Shown: positions 39,279-47,377 of the stretch, piece by piece
Layout: each line of letters begins with the position of its first letter
How positions within the stretch are numbered: the first letter of the stretch is position 1
Source of the DNA: a virus
Length of the DNA: 64,000 nucleotides
Strand: one strand, 5' to 3'
IMG/VR virus record: IMGVR_UViG_3300025508_000006
Span: 1-64,000 of that record
Notes under the pieces: model-generated
Database searches by the model: none
Told to the model about the DNA's origin: nothing
What the model saw: only the letters and a program-made list of their open reading frames with translations
Position numbers and translations under genes: made by a program

Positions 39279-40010
39279 TTAATTTAGTGCTTTGAATATC
39301 TTGTTTGTTACTTTACTTGCCGCATTTGTTGATGCCGCTCCAGTTCCTGTTATTCCTACCTTTCCTTTATCTGCCGGTTCTAAGTACTCACCCTGCCATG
39401 ATTTGTATGAAAACTCTACTGTGAACTGACTAATCTCATTCTGCGATGCATCTGTAAACGTCTCATACTGAATTGACTTGGGAAATGCACGATCAAGTAA
39501 CCAATGATAGTTTGCAAATCCACTTGTTCCTGCATCAACATCTATATCAAGATTAAGAGAAATAGGACCAAGATTAATATCTTTACTAACATTAAATAGT
39601 GGTGTAGTAAATCCCTTTTCTAGTTGATAGATGTGAACTTTCTGACAGTATGTATCTGCATAACCAGCAACGTATCTTCCTTCGCCCGCATCACCAACAC
39701 GTTTAATAATACTATCCATCCAACTCTCGAAGTATCGTCGTGTTCCCTGATCATTCATCACTCTGAATGTCATACTGACTTCTGGATTGTTAAACCCATA
39801 TGCTACTTGCTGTATATCAGCACCAATCTCTCGTGCAACTGTACTAATTTGTCTCGACGGAAGTGTAACACTTGTACACATGAAGGACATATCTCTTGGT
39901 GATTGATCTCCTATACGTGGTAAAAGAACGTGATACAGGTTGGGTCTTGCCGCACCTCCTTTACTGCCAAATACGCTTTTAAATTCGTCTACGCTACCAG
40001 GTCTAAACAT
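39279..40010 (-). CDS. gp54: baseplate/tail-tube protein, gp54-like (tube initiator)
   Basis: The 243-residue protein belongs to the T4 tail-tube fold family. It contains ARPNLYHVLLPRIGDQSPRD, then MSFMCTSVTLPSRQISTV and EVSMTFRVMNDQGTRRYFES, with FTVEFSYKSWQGEYL near the end. In T4, gp19 (163 residues), gp54 (320) and gp48 share this fold. Size and position among hub and baseplate genes favour gp54, which caps the baseplate and nucleates the tail tube; gp19 would normally be with the sheath gene elsewhere. Its start overlaps the stop of the preceding gene by one base. Confidence 0.7.
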   Translation of the reverse strand: MFRPGSVDEFKSVFGSKGGAARPNLYHVLLPRIGDQSPRDMSFMCTSVTLPSRQISTVAREIGADIQQVAYGFNNPEVSMTFRVMNDQGTRRYFESWMDSIIKRVGDAGEGRYVAGYADTYCQKVHIYQLEKGFTTPLFNVSKDINLGPISLNLDIDVDAGTSGFANYHWLLDRAFPKSIQYETFTDASQNEISQFTVEFSYKSWQGEYLEPADKGKVGITGTGAASTNAASKVTNKIFKALN

Positions 40011-40609
40011 TAGATCATGCTCCGTGAATCTTTATAAACTTGCCCTTTGTTACCCTGGAATTGTGCAGTTGGTAAGAAAGTAGCGATTTCCCATTCTGGA
40101 GGTGGCACATATGCCATACGCCCTTCAATCTGAGATGTTAAGTAGTGCTTGAGACAAGGTTTAAAGAATCGCATCTTCGCACTTCTCTGAAGCATAGAAT
40201 ATCTGGTCTGAAACTTTGTGGTTTCGTCGAATGCTTTATTATTAGTAACCTTCATTAACTCATCAAGAAATCTTGCACGTAATGCGATAGGCAAGTAATG
40301 AAGATTCAACCCATAGAAACCACCCTTTGCAGGACCAACAATGATAACTAGAGGAAATGCATCCCAGTAAGGAAGTGTTTTTCTACCTTTAGCATCATAG
40401 AAATACATGTACATGTCACCGATGCCAGTCTTTTGTTTCGCCTGATTAGCACCACGCAATTCTAATTCTTCTTCGCGCATTAATGCACGTCGATTAAGAC
40501 CACGCATATTCTGCACTTTACGTCTGAACCAAGACTGCGATTCTTTAGTGCGAGGTGTAATACCTGCACGAAACGCTTCTGCTTCTACTTTTTTAAATAT
40601 TTCGCTCAT
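40010..40609 (-). CDS. gp2-like DNA-end protector candidate
   Basis: The 199-residue basic protein contains GDMYMYFYDAKGRKTLPYWD, then AFPLVIIVGPAKGGFYGLNL, HYLPIALRARFLDELMKV, MRFFKPCLKHYLTSQIEGRM and VPPPEWEIATFLPTAQF. The FYDxKxxxxLPYxDxFPL...GFYGLNLHYLP block is conserved throughout T4-like phages. In T4 gene 2 (DNA-end protector) is directly next to gene 4, and here the neighbour is gp4, which supports the assignment by synteny; the protein is shorter than T4 gp2 (274). The alternative is another conserved head-tail joining protein. Confidence 0.5.
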   Translation of the reverse strand: MSEIFKKVEAEAFRAGITPRTKESQSWFRRKVQNMRGLNRRALMREEELELRGANQAKQKTGIGDMYMYFYDAKGRKTLPYWDAFPLVIIVGPAKGGFYGLNLHYLPIALRARFLDELMKVTNNKAFDETTKFQTRYSMLQRSAKMRFFKPCLKHYLTSQIEGRMAYVPPPEWEIATFLPTAQFQGNKGQVYKDSRSMI

Positions 40610-40613
40610 AGTT

Positions 40614-41132
40614 CTATTTAGTCTTTTTCCTAGAGTATGGTTTCATTTTCTTTAAAGGTTTAATACTTTTCTTTGGTTTTGCTTTCTGAGTTGACTTAGG
40701 CATAATACCCATTGCAGTCAATTCATTCTCAGTCCATATCTCAAAACCCCAACCATTATCCTTAGCATATGCTGCCGCCGCTTTCCATTTGTTCTGATTC
40801 TTAATGTAAGTCAAACCTTCGTTGATATATCTTTTAGTTTTACGTGAACCTGTGGGCGGTGATAGTTCTTTGTGAGGTTTGATTTCAATCAGCACAGTCT
40901 TGCCTGTACTCTTGTATGTCAACTTCAAGTCCATGAAGTAACGATGATATCTCATATCAACTTCATAGAGATACGGTATTACGGTCTCTTCGCTTGACCA
41001 GTACTTAATGTCAGAGTTATCGTCTGCCCACATAAAGGCATATTTTTCCCATAGAGAGCGATAAACGACCTTATTATAATCCCCTTTGTACTTTTCAGGG
41101 TTTTTAACTTTATATCTTCCAGAATACGCCAT
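40614..41132 (-). CDS. gp4: head completion protein gp4
   Basis: From the ATG at 41132 the protein has 172 residues starting MAYSGRYKVKNPEKYKGDYN. It then has KVVYRSLWEKYAFMWADDNS, IKYWSSEETVIPYLYEVDMR, YHRYFMDLKLTYKSTGKTVL, IEIKPHKE and KTKRYINEGLTYIKNQNKWK. This is the gp4 (gp50/65) head-completion family, which has a Vsr-like PD-(D/E)XK fold; WSSEE, FMDLK and IEIKP carry the nuclease-type residues. A longer upstream reading would run into the divergent gene 48 promoter and is not supported. It is the first gene of the leftward tail/head unit. Confidence 0.88.
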   Translation of the reverse strand: MAYSGRYKVKNPEKYKGDYNKVVYRSLWEKYAFMWADDNSDIKYWSSEETVIPYLYEVDMRYHRYFMDLKLTYKSTGKTVLIEIKPHKELSPPTGSRKTKRYINEGLTYIKNQNKWKAAAAYAKDNGWGFEIWTENELTAMGIMPKSTQKAKPKKSIKPLKKMKPYSRKKTK

Positions 41133-41141
41133 AAATATACT

Positions 41142-41149
41142 TATAAATA
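41142..41149 (+). promoter_or_regulatory. T4-type late promoter TATAAATA upstream of gp48
   Basis: TATAAATA in the 50-bp gap between divergent gp4 and gp48, 33 bases before the gp48 ATG. The surrounding 17 bases (41139-41155) are identical to those at 1522-1538. On the other strand, ACTAAATAG at 41172-41164 may serve the leftward genes but is a poor match. Confidence 0.75.
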
Positions 41150-41182
41150 ACCTTACAGAAACTCTATTTAGTAGGAAATAAA

Positions 41183-42436
41183 ATGGCATCTCGCGGACAA
41201 CAAAAACGTGCAAGACAACAGGCGGAACGAGCGGCGGTTCAAGAACAAGCAGAAGAGATTGCAAAGTCGAATAATACGGATACTGGGTTTAGATTCTATA
41301 ATGAAAAATCGCAAGCGCCTGATACTGCGGCAAAGACTAAGGTTATTCATGAAGAGAATATCGAAGAACCAACGCGTGCAGAAAATCCTTCACTGTTTGA
41401 GCAAAATAAGACGCGCAATTTTAGATATCCATTGTCAATGCCCGCATCAGGAAAAGGTTATCCCGGAACGATTACGTTCGAAGCATATAACGTAAAAGGT
41501 GTTGATATAGGCAAGTCGATGAAAGATATATATGATCGACTTATTAGAAAGAAGGAAGTGGTTGAAGATGCAAGCACGGAAGATGAAAAGAAAAGGGCGG
41601 ATGATGCTAAAGAGAAGAATAGCAGAAACCAAGCAGAACTAGATAAAAGTATTTCTAAATTGGGCAAAACTGCTTCTCAGTCTTATGAAAATGTTAATGC
41701 GGGCGAATCAGTTGGTAGTGTTATATTACCATTGCAACGTGATCTACGATTCTCTGACAACGTAGTATACGAGAGTCCTCCTATAGGAATGTTAGGTGCC
41801 GGACTAGAAGGCGCGATCGGCGGTAAGAATCCGTTCGAGGGTGCTACTAACGGTGACGGTACATTTAGTACTGCCGCTTCTGCACTTGCGGCACAAGCAG
41901 TCGCAAAAGCATCAGGCGCTGGAGTCGGTGCATTAGTTGGTAAAATAGCAGGTGGTGCTTTAGGTGGTGCTGTACTTGGTTCTGGAGCAACAGAGAGTTT
42001 GGGTGATGCTGTCAAGAGTGCTACACGAATTGCATCTGCTCCTAATCAAAGAACATTATTTAAAGAAGTACAGATTCGACAGTTTGCATTTACGTTCAAG
42101 TTGATCGCTAATAGTAAGCGTGAGGCAGAAGAGATTAAGTCTATCATCAAGTTCTTCAGACAGGAATTATATCCTGAAATGATGACTGTGGGTGATAATA
42201 AAGTTCCTATCGCATACAAGTTTCCCAATGTATTTTCGATTAATGTTAAGAATCAGTTCGGTGGCAATGCTGCCTCGAAGATACAAAGATGTTATTTACG
42301 AGATGTTCAGACATCATACAATGCCACCGGTAACGGTCTACTAGAAGACGGTAGTTTTATCGAAGTAGATATATCGTTATCGTTTCAAGAAGTTAAAGCA
42401 CTTGATAAACAAATGGTTGCACTAGAGGATTATTAA
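41183..42436 (+). CDS. gp48: baseplate tail-tube cap gp48
   Basis: The 417-residue protein has the gp48 C-terminal signature: NQRTLFKEVQIRQFAFTFKL, SKREAEEIKSIIKFFRQELY, KFPNVFSINVKNQFGGN and RCYLRDVQTSYNATGNGLLE, with IEVDISLSFQEVKAL at the end. T4 gp48 (364 residues) with gp54 forms the platform for tube polymerisation. The N-terminal 60 residues are a charged extension, and residues about 225-275 are Ala/Gly-rich (ALAAQAVAKASGAGVGALVG), resembling a membrane-interacting or flexible insert. Transcribed from the 41142 late promoter. Confidence 0.82.
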   Translation: MASRGQQKRARQQAERAAVQEQAEEIAKSNNTDTGFRFYNEKSQAPDTAAKTKVIHEENIEEPTRAENPSLFEQNKTRNFRYPLSMPASGKGYPGTITFEAYNVKGVDIGKSMKDIYDRLIRKKEVVEDASTEDEKKRADDAKEKNSRNQAELDKSISKLGKTASQSYENVNAGESVGSVILPLQRDLRFSDNVVYESPPIGMLGAGLEGAIGGKNPFEGATNGDGTFSTAASALAAQAVAKASGAGVGALVGKIAGGALGGAVLGSGATESLGDAVKSATRIASAPNQRTLFKEVQIRQFAFTFKLIANSKREAEEIKSIIKFFRQELYPEMMTVGDNKVPIAYKFPNVFSINVKNQFGGNAASKIQRCYLRDVQTSYNATGNGLLEDGSFIEVDISLSFQEVKALDKQMVALEDY

Positions 42437-43233
42437 TGTCAAACTATTTCGAAAACTTTCCAAGTAATCTCTACAGTTTTGGTGACGGTGAGAATCCCGT
42501 TTACTTTCAACGATTGAGTAGGTATGTTGATTTAATCGACCAAGTAAAAGATGATATTGGAGGATATATAGAATACGAGATTCTTGAAGGAGATCGTCCT
42601 GACACATTAGCATATCGTCTTTATGGTACTAGCGAGTATGAGTGGACATTCTTTTCAATGAATGAGCGTCTGCGTGAGACTGGTTGGCCAATGAAACTTC
42701 AAGATGTGTATGACTACGCACAGACCAAAGCATACAAGAATTACACTTGTAATATCAATCTTGAAGTTGATTCTGACGCACTTATTCTTTATGGTGATTC
42801 TGCATCAGGACAACAGATGTTACTTTCAGGTCTTGCACCACTTTACGATATTGGTCAAGCAGTAATACTTGGTGAGCAACAAGGTGTAGTTACTGCTAAG
42901 AATTTAGCGGTTGGCGAGATAACAGTTAGAATTGATAGTGCTATAGCGAATCCTATTACTCCTTTGAATCAAACTTACTTGTCGTATGATGATGGAGTAT
43001 CAAATGTATTATCATTGACCTCCTCTAAGTATGAGTACGAAGGAACACATCACTTCGTCGATTCTGCAGGAGATGAGATAGATTATTTTTACAGCAATGC
43101 TGTGGGTAAAATACCGGTAACTAATCTGGAATATTTGATTGCCCAGAATCAAGAGTCTAAAAGAATACGTGTTATCAAGAAACAATTCATCGACAAGATT
43201 GTGGGTGAACACAAGCGTCTGACATCGAGATAA
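42436..43233 (+). CDS. gp53: baseplate wedge protein gp53
   Basis: The 265-residue protein starts YFENFPSNLYSFGDGENPVY. YIEYEILEGDRPDTLAYRLY, then GTSEYEWTFFSMNERLRET and GWPMKLQDV are the gp53 core, a LysM-like wedge domain that locks wedge subunits together. The C-terminal half (EVDSDALILYGDSASGQ, GVVTAKNLAVGEITVRIDS) is an extra beta domain not present in T4 gp53 (196 residues). The start overlaps the gp48 stop by one base. Confidence 0.85.
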   Translation: MSNYFENFPSNLYSFGDGENPVYFQRLSRYVDLIDQVKDDIGGYIEYEILEGDRPDTLAYRLYGTSEYEWTFFSMNERLRETGWPMKLQDVYDYAQTKAYKNYTCNINLEVDSDALILYGDSASGQQMLLSGLAPLYDIGQAVILGEQQGVVTAKNLAVGEITVRIDSAIANPITPLNQTYLSYDDGVSNVLSLTSSKYEYEGTHHFVDSAGDEIDYFYSNAVGKIPVTNLEYLIAQNQESKRIRVIKKQFIDKIVGEHKRLTSR

Positions 43234-43236
43234 TTT

Positions 43237-44592
43237 ATGGCAGGAAATAACTCCCAGTATAGTATTCTTGAGGCAGCGGTAATCTCTTCATCGGCAACTG
43301 GTGAAGACAATACTGTTGACATCAAGAGCAACGTAATAGAACTTCAATTCTTCGAGCATCTAGGCAAACCCTACATTGATGCTAGAATTGTTTTCATCGA
43401 CGATATGGGTTTAAAGGCAGCATTAGGCATACAGGGTACAGAACGTATTCGTATTGTTGTGGGTGATGCAGAGCATCCCGAAGAACCAAAAATCATTAAA
43501 TACTTCTACTTTGCTAGAATAGCGGAGACGAAACGAACGAATGAAAGAAGTGAAATTATATCTGCTGAACTTGTTGAAGAGCACGTATATGTGGACGCAG
43601 TTAAACAATTTAGTAGATCATACACCGCTAATCTCGAAGACATCATAGAGAATATATGCAACCGTGATCTAGGCAAAAGTGTTGATAGATTTTTATTCAC
43701 GGGATCAGTACAGGGTGAACGAAAGATTATTGTCCCATATATGAGTCCTATTGCCGCGATACAATGGTTAAAAAATAGAGCAACTACAAAGATTGGTGCA
43801 CCTATCTATCTCTACTCAAGTCTATATCAAGATGATTTGTGCATGTCTGACTTAGACAATCTGTTGGGCGAAACGGTTATTAACAGTAGACTGCCTTTCA
43901 GATATTCTAAAGCACTTCAAGCAAGCGATGATCCTAGACGCAACTTATATGAAATCATTGATTTTAAAGAGGTTGGGGGTGACAATTCTCTCTCATTGTA
44001 CGAAGATGGTGCTATCGGTTCACTCTATTCTAATCTGGATGCTGGTACAGGCAACTCAGTTGATGATCATGTAACAGTACGTGACATCATTGATGAGTTC
44101 TATACGAATGGACTTCTATCAACAGAGTCGATACAATCAGTTTATGATCCTACTTTAGTTATTGATGGTAAATTGTCGGACGAATATAATTCTCTACACA
44201 TACATCAAGTAACATCATCAGGAACTTACAATCAGTTTCCTAGTTATCACGATGAGGCGACTTTACTTGATGGTAATAGTGATATAGTCGAATCAAGATT
44301 AAAAGTGAAGAATAAGATTATACGATCAATTATGAGAAAGAATATGATTGATATAGGTATGAACGGTACATTCTTTTTCAGTGGATCGGTTACTGTTGGC
44401 AATAAAGTTCGACTTCTTTTTCTAAGCAGTAATGTTGAAAGTGACGATAAAGATTTCGTAGAACAGATAGATACGAGAAAGTCTGGTGATTATTTAATTG
44501 TGGCAATAAATCACAAATTAACAAGTGAGAAAAATATCACACAACTAAGACTATCTAAACTTGGCGAACTACCGGACGACTTTGAGTTATGA
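43237..44592 (+). CDS. gp27: baseplate hub protein gp27-like
   Basis: The 451-residue protein begins with a beta-rich domain (NVIELQFFEHLGKPYIDARI, VFIDDMGLKAALGIQG, ERIRIVVGDAEHPEE) and carries RTNERSEIISAELVEEHVYV followed by AVKQFSRSYTANLEDIIENI. The second half contains VGNKVRLLFLSSNVESDDKD and GDYLIVAINHKLTSEKN near the end. This is the architecture of gp27 and gpD-type hub proteins, which form the trimeric cup that holds gp5. Position between gp53 and gp5 supports the call. T4 gp27 has 391 residues. Confidence 0.72.
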   Translation: MAGNNSQYSILEAAVISSSATGEDNTVDIKSNVIELQFFEHLGKPYIDARIVFIDDMGLKAALGIQGTERIRIVVGDAEHPEEPKIIKYFYFARIAETKRTNERSEIISAELVEEHVYVDAVKQFSRSYTANLEDIIENICNRDLGKSVDRFLFTGSVQGERKIIVPYMSPIAAIQWLKNRATTKIGAPIYLYSSLYQDDLCMSDLDNLLGETVINSRLPFRYSKALQASDDPRRNLYEIIDFKEVGGDNSLSLYEDGAIGSLYSNLDAGTGNSVDDHVTVRDIIDEFYTNGLLSTESIQSVYDPTLVIDGKLSDEYNSLHIHQVTSSGTYNQFPSYHDEATLLDGNSDIVESRLKVKNKIIRSIMRKNMIDIGMNGTFFFSGSVTVGNKVRLLFLSSNVESDDKDFVEQIDTRKSGDYLIVAINHKLTSEKNITQLRLSKLGELPDDFEL

Positions 44593-45470
44593 ACATTTTA
44601 ACACCCATACAGAAAGAGTTTTATGGTGATGACAATCGCTGGTTCTTCGGTACTGTTGTCAATGCACATCCGCCGACAGGTCTTGAAGGCAGAGTTAAAG
44701 TTCGTATCAATGGTGTTCATAGTCCTAGCACTGGTGATATTCCTGAGAAAGATTTACCTTGGGCACAAATACTATTACCAACTACTGAGGGCGGTGCATC
44801 TGGTGTCGGTCGCATTCCTCAGATCGTTCAAGGAGCATTCGTCTTTGGGATGTTCATGGACGGCACTACTTCTCAGTTGCCACTTATCATGGGCACATTA
44901 CCTCGTACAGAATATCCCTCTGCTGTACAGACAGGACGAAGAAACCCTGACGAGAATGCTGTTGACTACACTAAGCGAAGATTACAAAATGTAGTGACAC
45001 AGAAGTTTAAAGATGATACAGTAGAGAAAGCACGAATACCTTTACGTAGACAACAGAGCATGAAGTTCTTTATTGACAATGGTTATGATTTAATTCATGC
45101 TGCCGCAATTACTGGTGCACTTCAAGGTGAATCACAGTTTGAAATATACGACGAAGATTTCTTGAACTTCTTCGGCACTCCTAAGTTAGGCATTGCAGGT
45201 TGGAAAAAAGTCAGAACATTAGGCAGTCGATACAACAATCTACTGAAGTTTGCGGCACAGTTCTCACCTAACTCAGATTGGAAGTCTTTCTCTCTGCAAC
45301 TTCAGTTCGTTTTATATGAGTTGAGAACACAATTCGGACAAGAGAACAGTCGATTGATAGCAACAGTAAATATTAAGGATGCGAGTGAAGTGGTGAACAG
45401 ATATTACCTCAAGAATACTAATGTAACTAATAGACTTGCACAACAAGCATACGATGAGGTAATGGTTTAA
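44589..45470 (+). CDS. gp5: gp5 N-terminal part: OB domain plus tail lysozyme
   Basis: The 293-residue protein starts with the gp5 OB-fold (RWFFGTVVNAHPPTGLEGRV, KVRINGVHSPSTGDIP, LPWAQILLPTTEGGASGVGR, GAFVFGMFMDG, residues 17-100), which plugs the gp27 trimer. Residues about 158-290 form a lysozyme-like domain: MKFFIDNGYDLIHAAAITGA and LQGESQFE with candidate catalytic Glu181, as in Phage_lysozyme2-type tail lysozymes. The C-terminal beta-helix of T4 gp5 is absent; it is encoded separately at 47367. The start overlaps the gp27 stop (ATGA). Confidence 0.82.
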   Translation: MNILTPIQKEFYGDDNRWFFGTVVNAHPPTGLEGRVKVRINGVHSPSTGDIPEKDLPWAQILLPTTEGGASGVGRIPQIVQGAFVFGMFMDGTTSQLPLIMGTLPRTEYPSAVQTGRRNPDENAVDYTKRRLQNVVTQKFKDDTVEKARIPLRRQQSMKFFIDNGYDLIHAAAITGALQGESQFEIYDEDFLNFFGTPKLGIAGWKKVRTLGSRYNNLLKFAAQFSPNSDWKSFSLQLQFVLYELRTQFGQENSRLIATVNIKDASEVVNRYYLKNTNVTNRLAQQAYDEVMV

Positions 45471-47377
45471 TGTCAAATAGTGAAGTTCTCAAGGATAAGG
45501 TTGCGAATGCACAAAGTGCGGTCGATACGACACCAATTACCAATGCTGCCAATGATGCAGTAAACAACTTAAAGAATCAAGTAGAAACAACTACAGGACA
45601 GATAGCAGGTCAAGTAGAAGGTGGTATACAATCACTGACATCTAAGGTTGATAAGTTTCAGGACAAGTTAAACACTACAACTGTCGAGGGTCTGGTCGAT
45701 GACGGTATAGAAAGTCTCGAAGGAATGGCAACTGATGCTGTTGCCAAATTAGCAACCGATTTCATAGGAAAGTTTGGTTCATCTGTTAAAGTAACATTCA
45801 CTGAACCAGATTCAGCGGGTATGGTATATCCTTTGTCCGCTTCTCTTGTTCCACAAGGTGGAATAAATCCTACTGTTGCATCTATAATACAAGCGATCAC
45901 TGGTCTTGGACTCGACGCGGGTAGTCTACAGAAAGCAGTAGTTGAGGGCAGTCCTCAAGGTCTTATGGACGCAAGCAAAGACTTAGTGGGTCAGATCGGT
46001 GCTTTCAGTGGTGCTGAAGCGATTGCTAGTCTTACAGAAACTGCTGTCAACTCAGTAACCGATGTACTCAAAGACGCGACAACTGGCGCATTAAGTCAAA
46101 TCGTAGATGCTGGTGATAATGTTCTTAATAGTATCAACAAGAACTTATCGTTTCCGAGTGGTTGGGATTCTAATGGTGAAGCAACTGCGTACACTGCTAT
46201 TACAGGAGCAATGGAAAATAACGACAGTGCATTCAATCAATCCATGGCACAGTTATCGGGTTCGATAACAGACTTGAGAGCAACAGTAACTAGCGCACAA
46301 GAGATTAAAGCAAACAAAGCAGGCGAAGTATCCGATCTAGCAAATCTATCAGGCGGTAAAGACGGAAAGACTGTTCAGGCAGATGTTGATAGAGGTGCTG
46401 AATATCGATCACTGTACGACAAGAAAGGTAGTGAGTATCGCACTCTTGTCAATACGAAGATTGCTAATAACTCGAAACGTGGTATCATTCAAGGACTAAA
46501 TCAAGATACTCTAAAGAATATTAATAAAGAGTTCTATGAATTCACCTTTCCTAGAACACTCTCAGTTGAACAGATTACAGACATTGTTGACTTATGTCAA
46601 GGCGATGCTGCCGAGTTCTCTGAAGCAGTTCGAAAGATGTCTGATATAACAAAGAAAGAACATGCAGAGATTAAAACTTTTCTGAGGACTATCGACACAA
46701 CTATCTTTAGTGCAACAGCACCTATATTATCAGATAAAGTATTTGGTACTCCTTATGTTATAGGATCATTCAGAGAGTCTTGGAAACAGGGAGCAGGTGA
46801 TCCTTCATTCCCTTACATATCATCTCGTGAAGAACTTCAAGCAGATTTGAAAAACCTTAGTCGAGAAGTCACTGAGGTTGTTACTCACTGGACAGAGACA
46901 CACACGAACAAGAATATCGGGTCTGAAGAGATTAATAAATACCACATTGCCGCTGGACTAGATGGTATCGGTTATCATTATGTTATCAGAAGAGATGGTT
47001 CATTGCAAAGAGGACGTCCACTTAATATTGAAGGACAACATTCTCCTAATAACAATCATGATAAGCGAAGCATAGGAATAGTATTTGTTGGTGGTATTAA
47101 CGTACCGAGTGAAACACCCAACAGTGAAAACTTTTTATCTGCGCAGTCGTTGACAAGAAGTCAAATCAATACATTCGATCACTTCTGTCGTGCAACATAT
47201 AATATATTACCAGGTGCACAGATCGTGGGACACAGTAACATCGACGAAGACGAGTTTGATCCAGGGTTTGATGTTATCAGTTATGTTAGATCAAACTTTG
47301 GTAAGAAGAGTAAGTTCACAACTCCGCTCACTCAAGTACCCTTTACAATAGATGAGTTATTAACAAATGACAAATAA
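45470..47377 (+). CDS. tail protein with C-terminal N-acetylmuramoyl-L-alanine amidase domain
   Basis: The 635-residue protein has a helical, coiled-coil-rich N-terminal half (VDTTPITNAANDAVNNLKNQ and related) and a C-terminal Amidase_2/PGRP domain from about residue 465. Zinc ligands are apparent: His473 (VVTHWTETH), His588 (QIVGHSNID) and Asp597 (EFDPGFDV), the H-H-D set of AmpD-type amidases. IGYHYVIRRDGSLQRGRPLN and RSIGIVFVGGINVPS complete the fold. It would cut the stem peptide from peptidoglycan during infection, complementing the gp5 lysozyme. It is placed between gp5-N and the spike gene, and overlaps both. Confidence 0.82.
   Translation: MSNSEVLKDKVANAQSAVDTTPITNAANDAVNNLKNQVETTTGQIAGQVEGGIQSLTSKVDKFQDKLNTTTVEGLVDDGIESLEGMATDAVAKLATDFIGKFGSSVKVTFTEPDSAGMVYPLSASLVPQGGINPTVASIIQAITGLGLDAGSLQKAVVEGSPQGLMDASKDLVGQIGAFSGAEAIASLTETAVNSVTDVLKDATTGALSQIVDAGDNVLNSINKNLSFPSGWDSNGEATAYTAITGAMENNDSAFNQSMAQLSGSITDLRATVTSAQEIKANKAGEVSDLANLSGGKDGKTVQADVDRGAEYRSLYDKKGSEYRTLVNTKIANNSKRGIIQGLNQDTLKNINKEFYEFTFPRTLSVEQITDIVDLCQGDAAEFSEAVRKMSDITKKEHAEIKTFLRTIDTTIFSATAPILSDKVFGTPYVIGSFRESWKQGAGDPSFPYISSREELQADLKNLSREVTEVVTHWTETHTNKNIGSEEINKYHIAAGLDGIGYHYVIRRDGSLQRGRPLNIEGQHSPNNNHDKRSIGIVFVGGINVPSETPNSENFLSAQSLTRSQINTFDHFCRATYNILPGAQIVGHSNIDEDEFDPGFDVISYVRSNFGKKSKFTTPLTQVPFTIDELLTNDK

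Noticed and set aside
41133-41264. Upstream extension of gp4 on the minus strand
   Set aside because: It would cross the divergent intergenic region and gp48 coding sequence; gp4 family proteins start MAYSG as at 41132.
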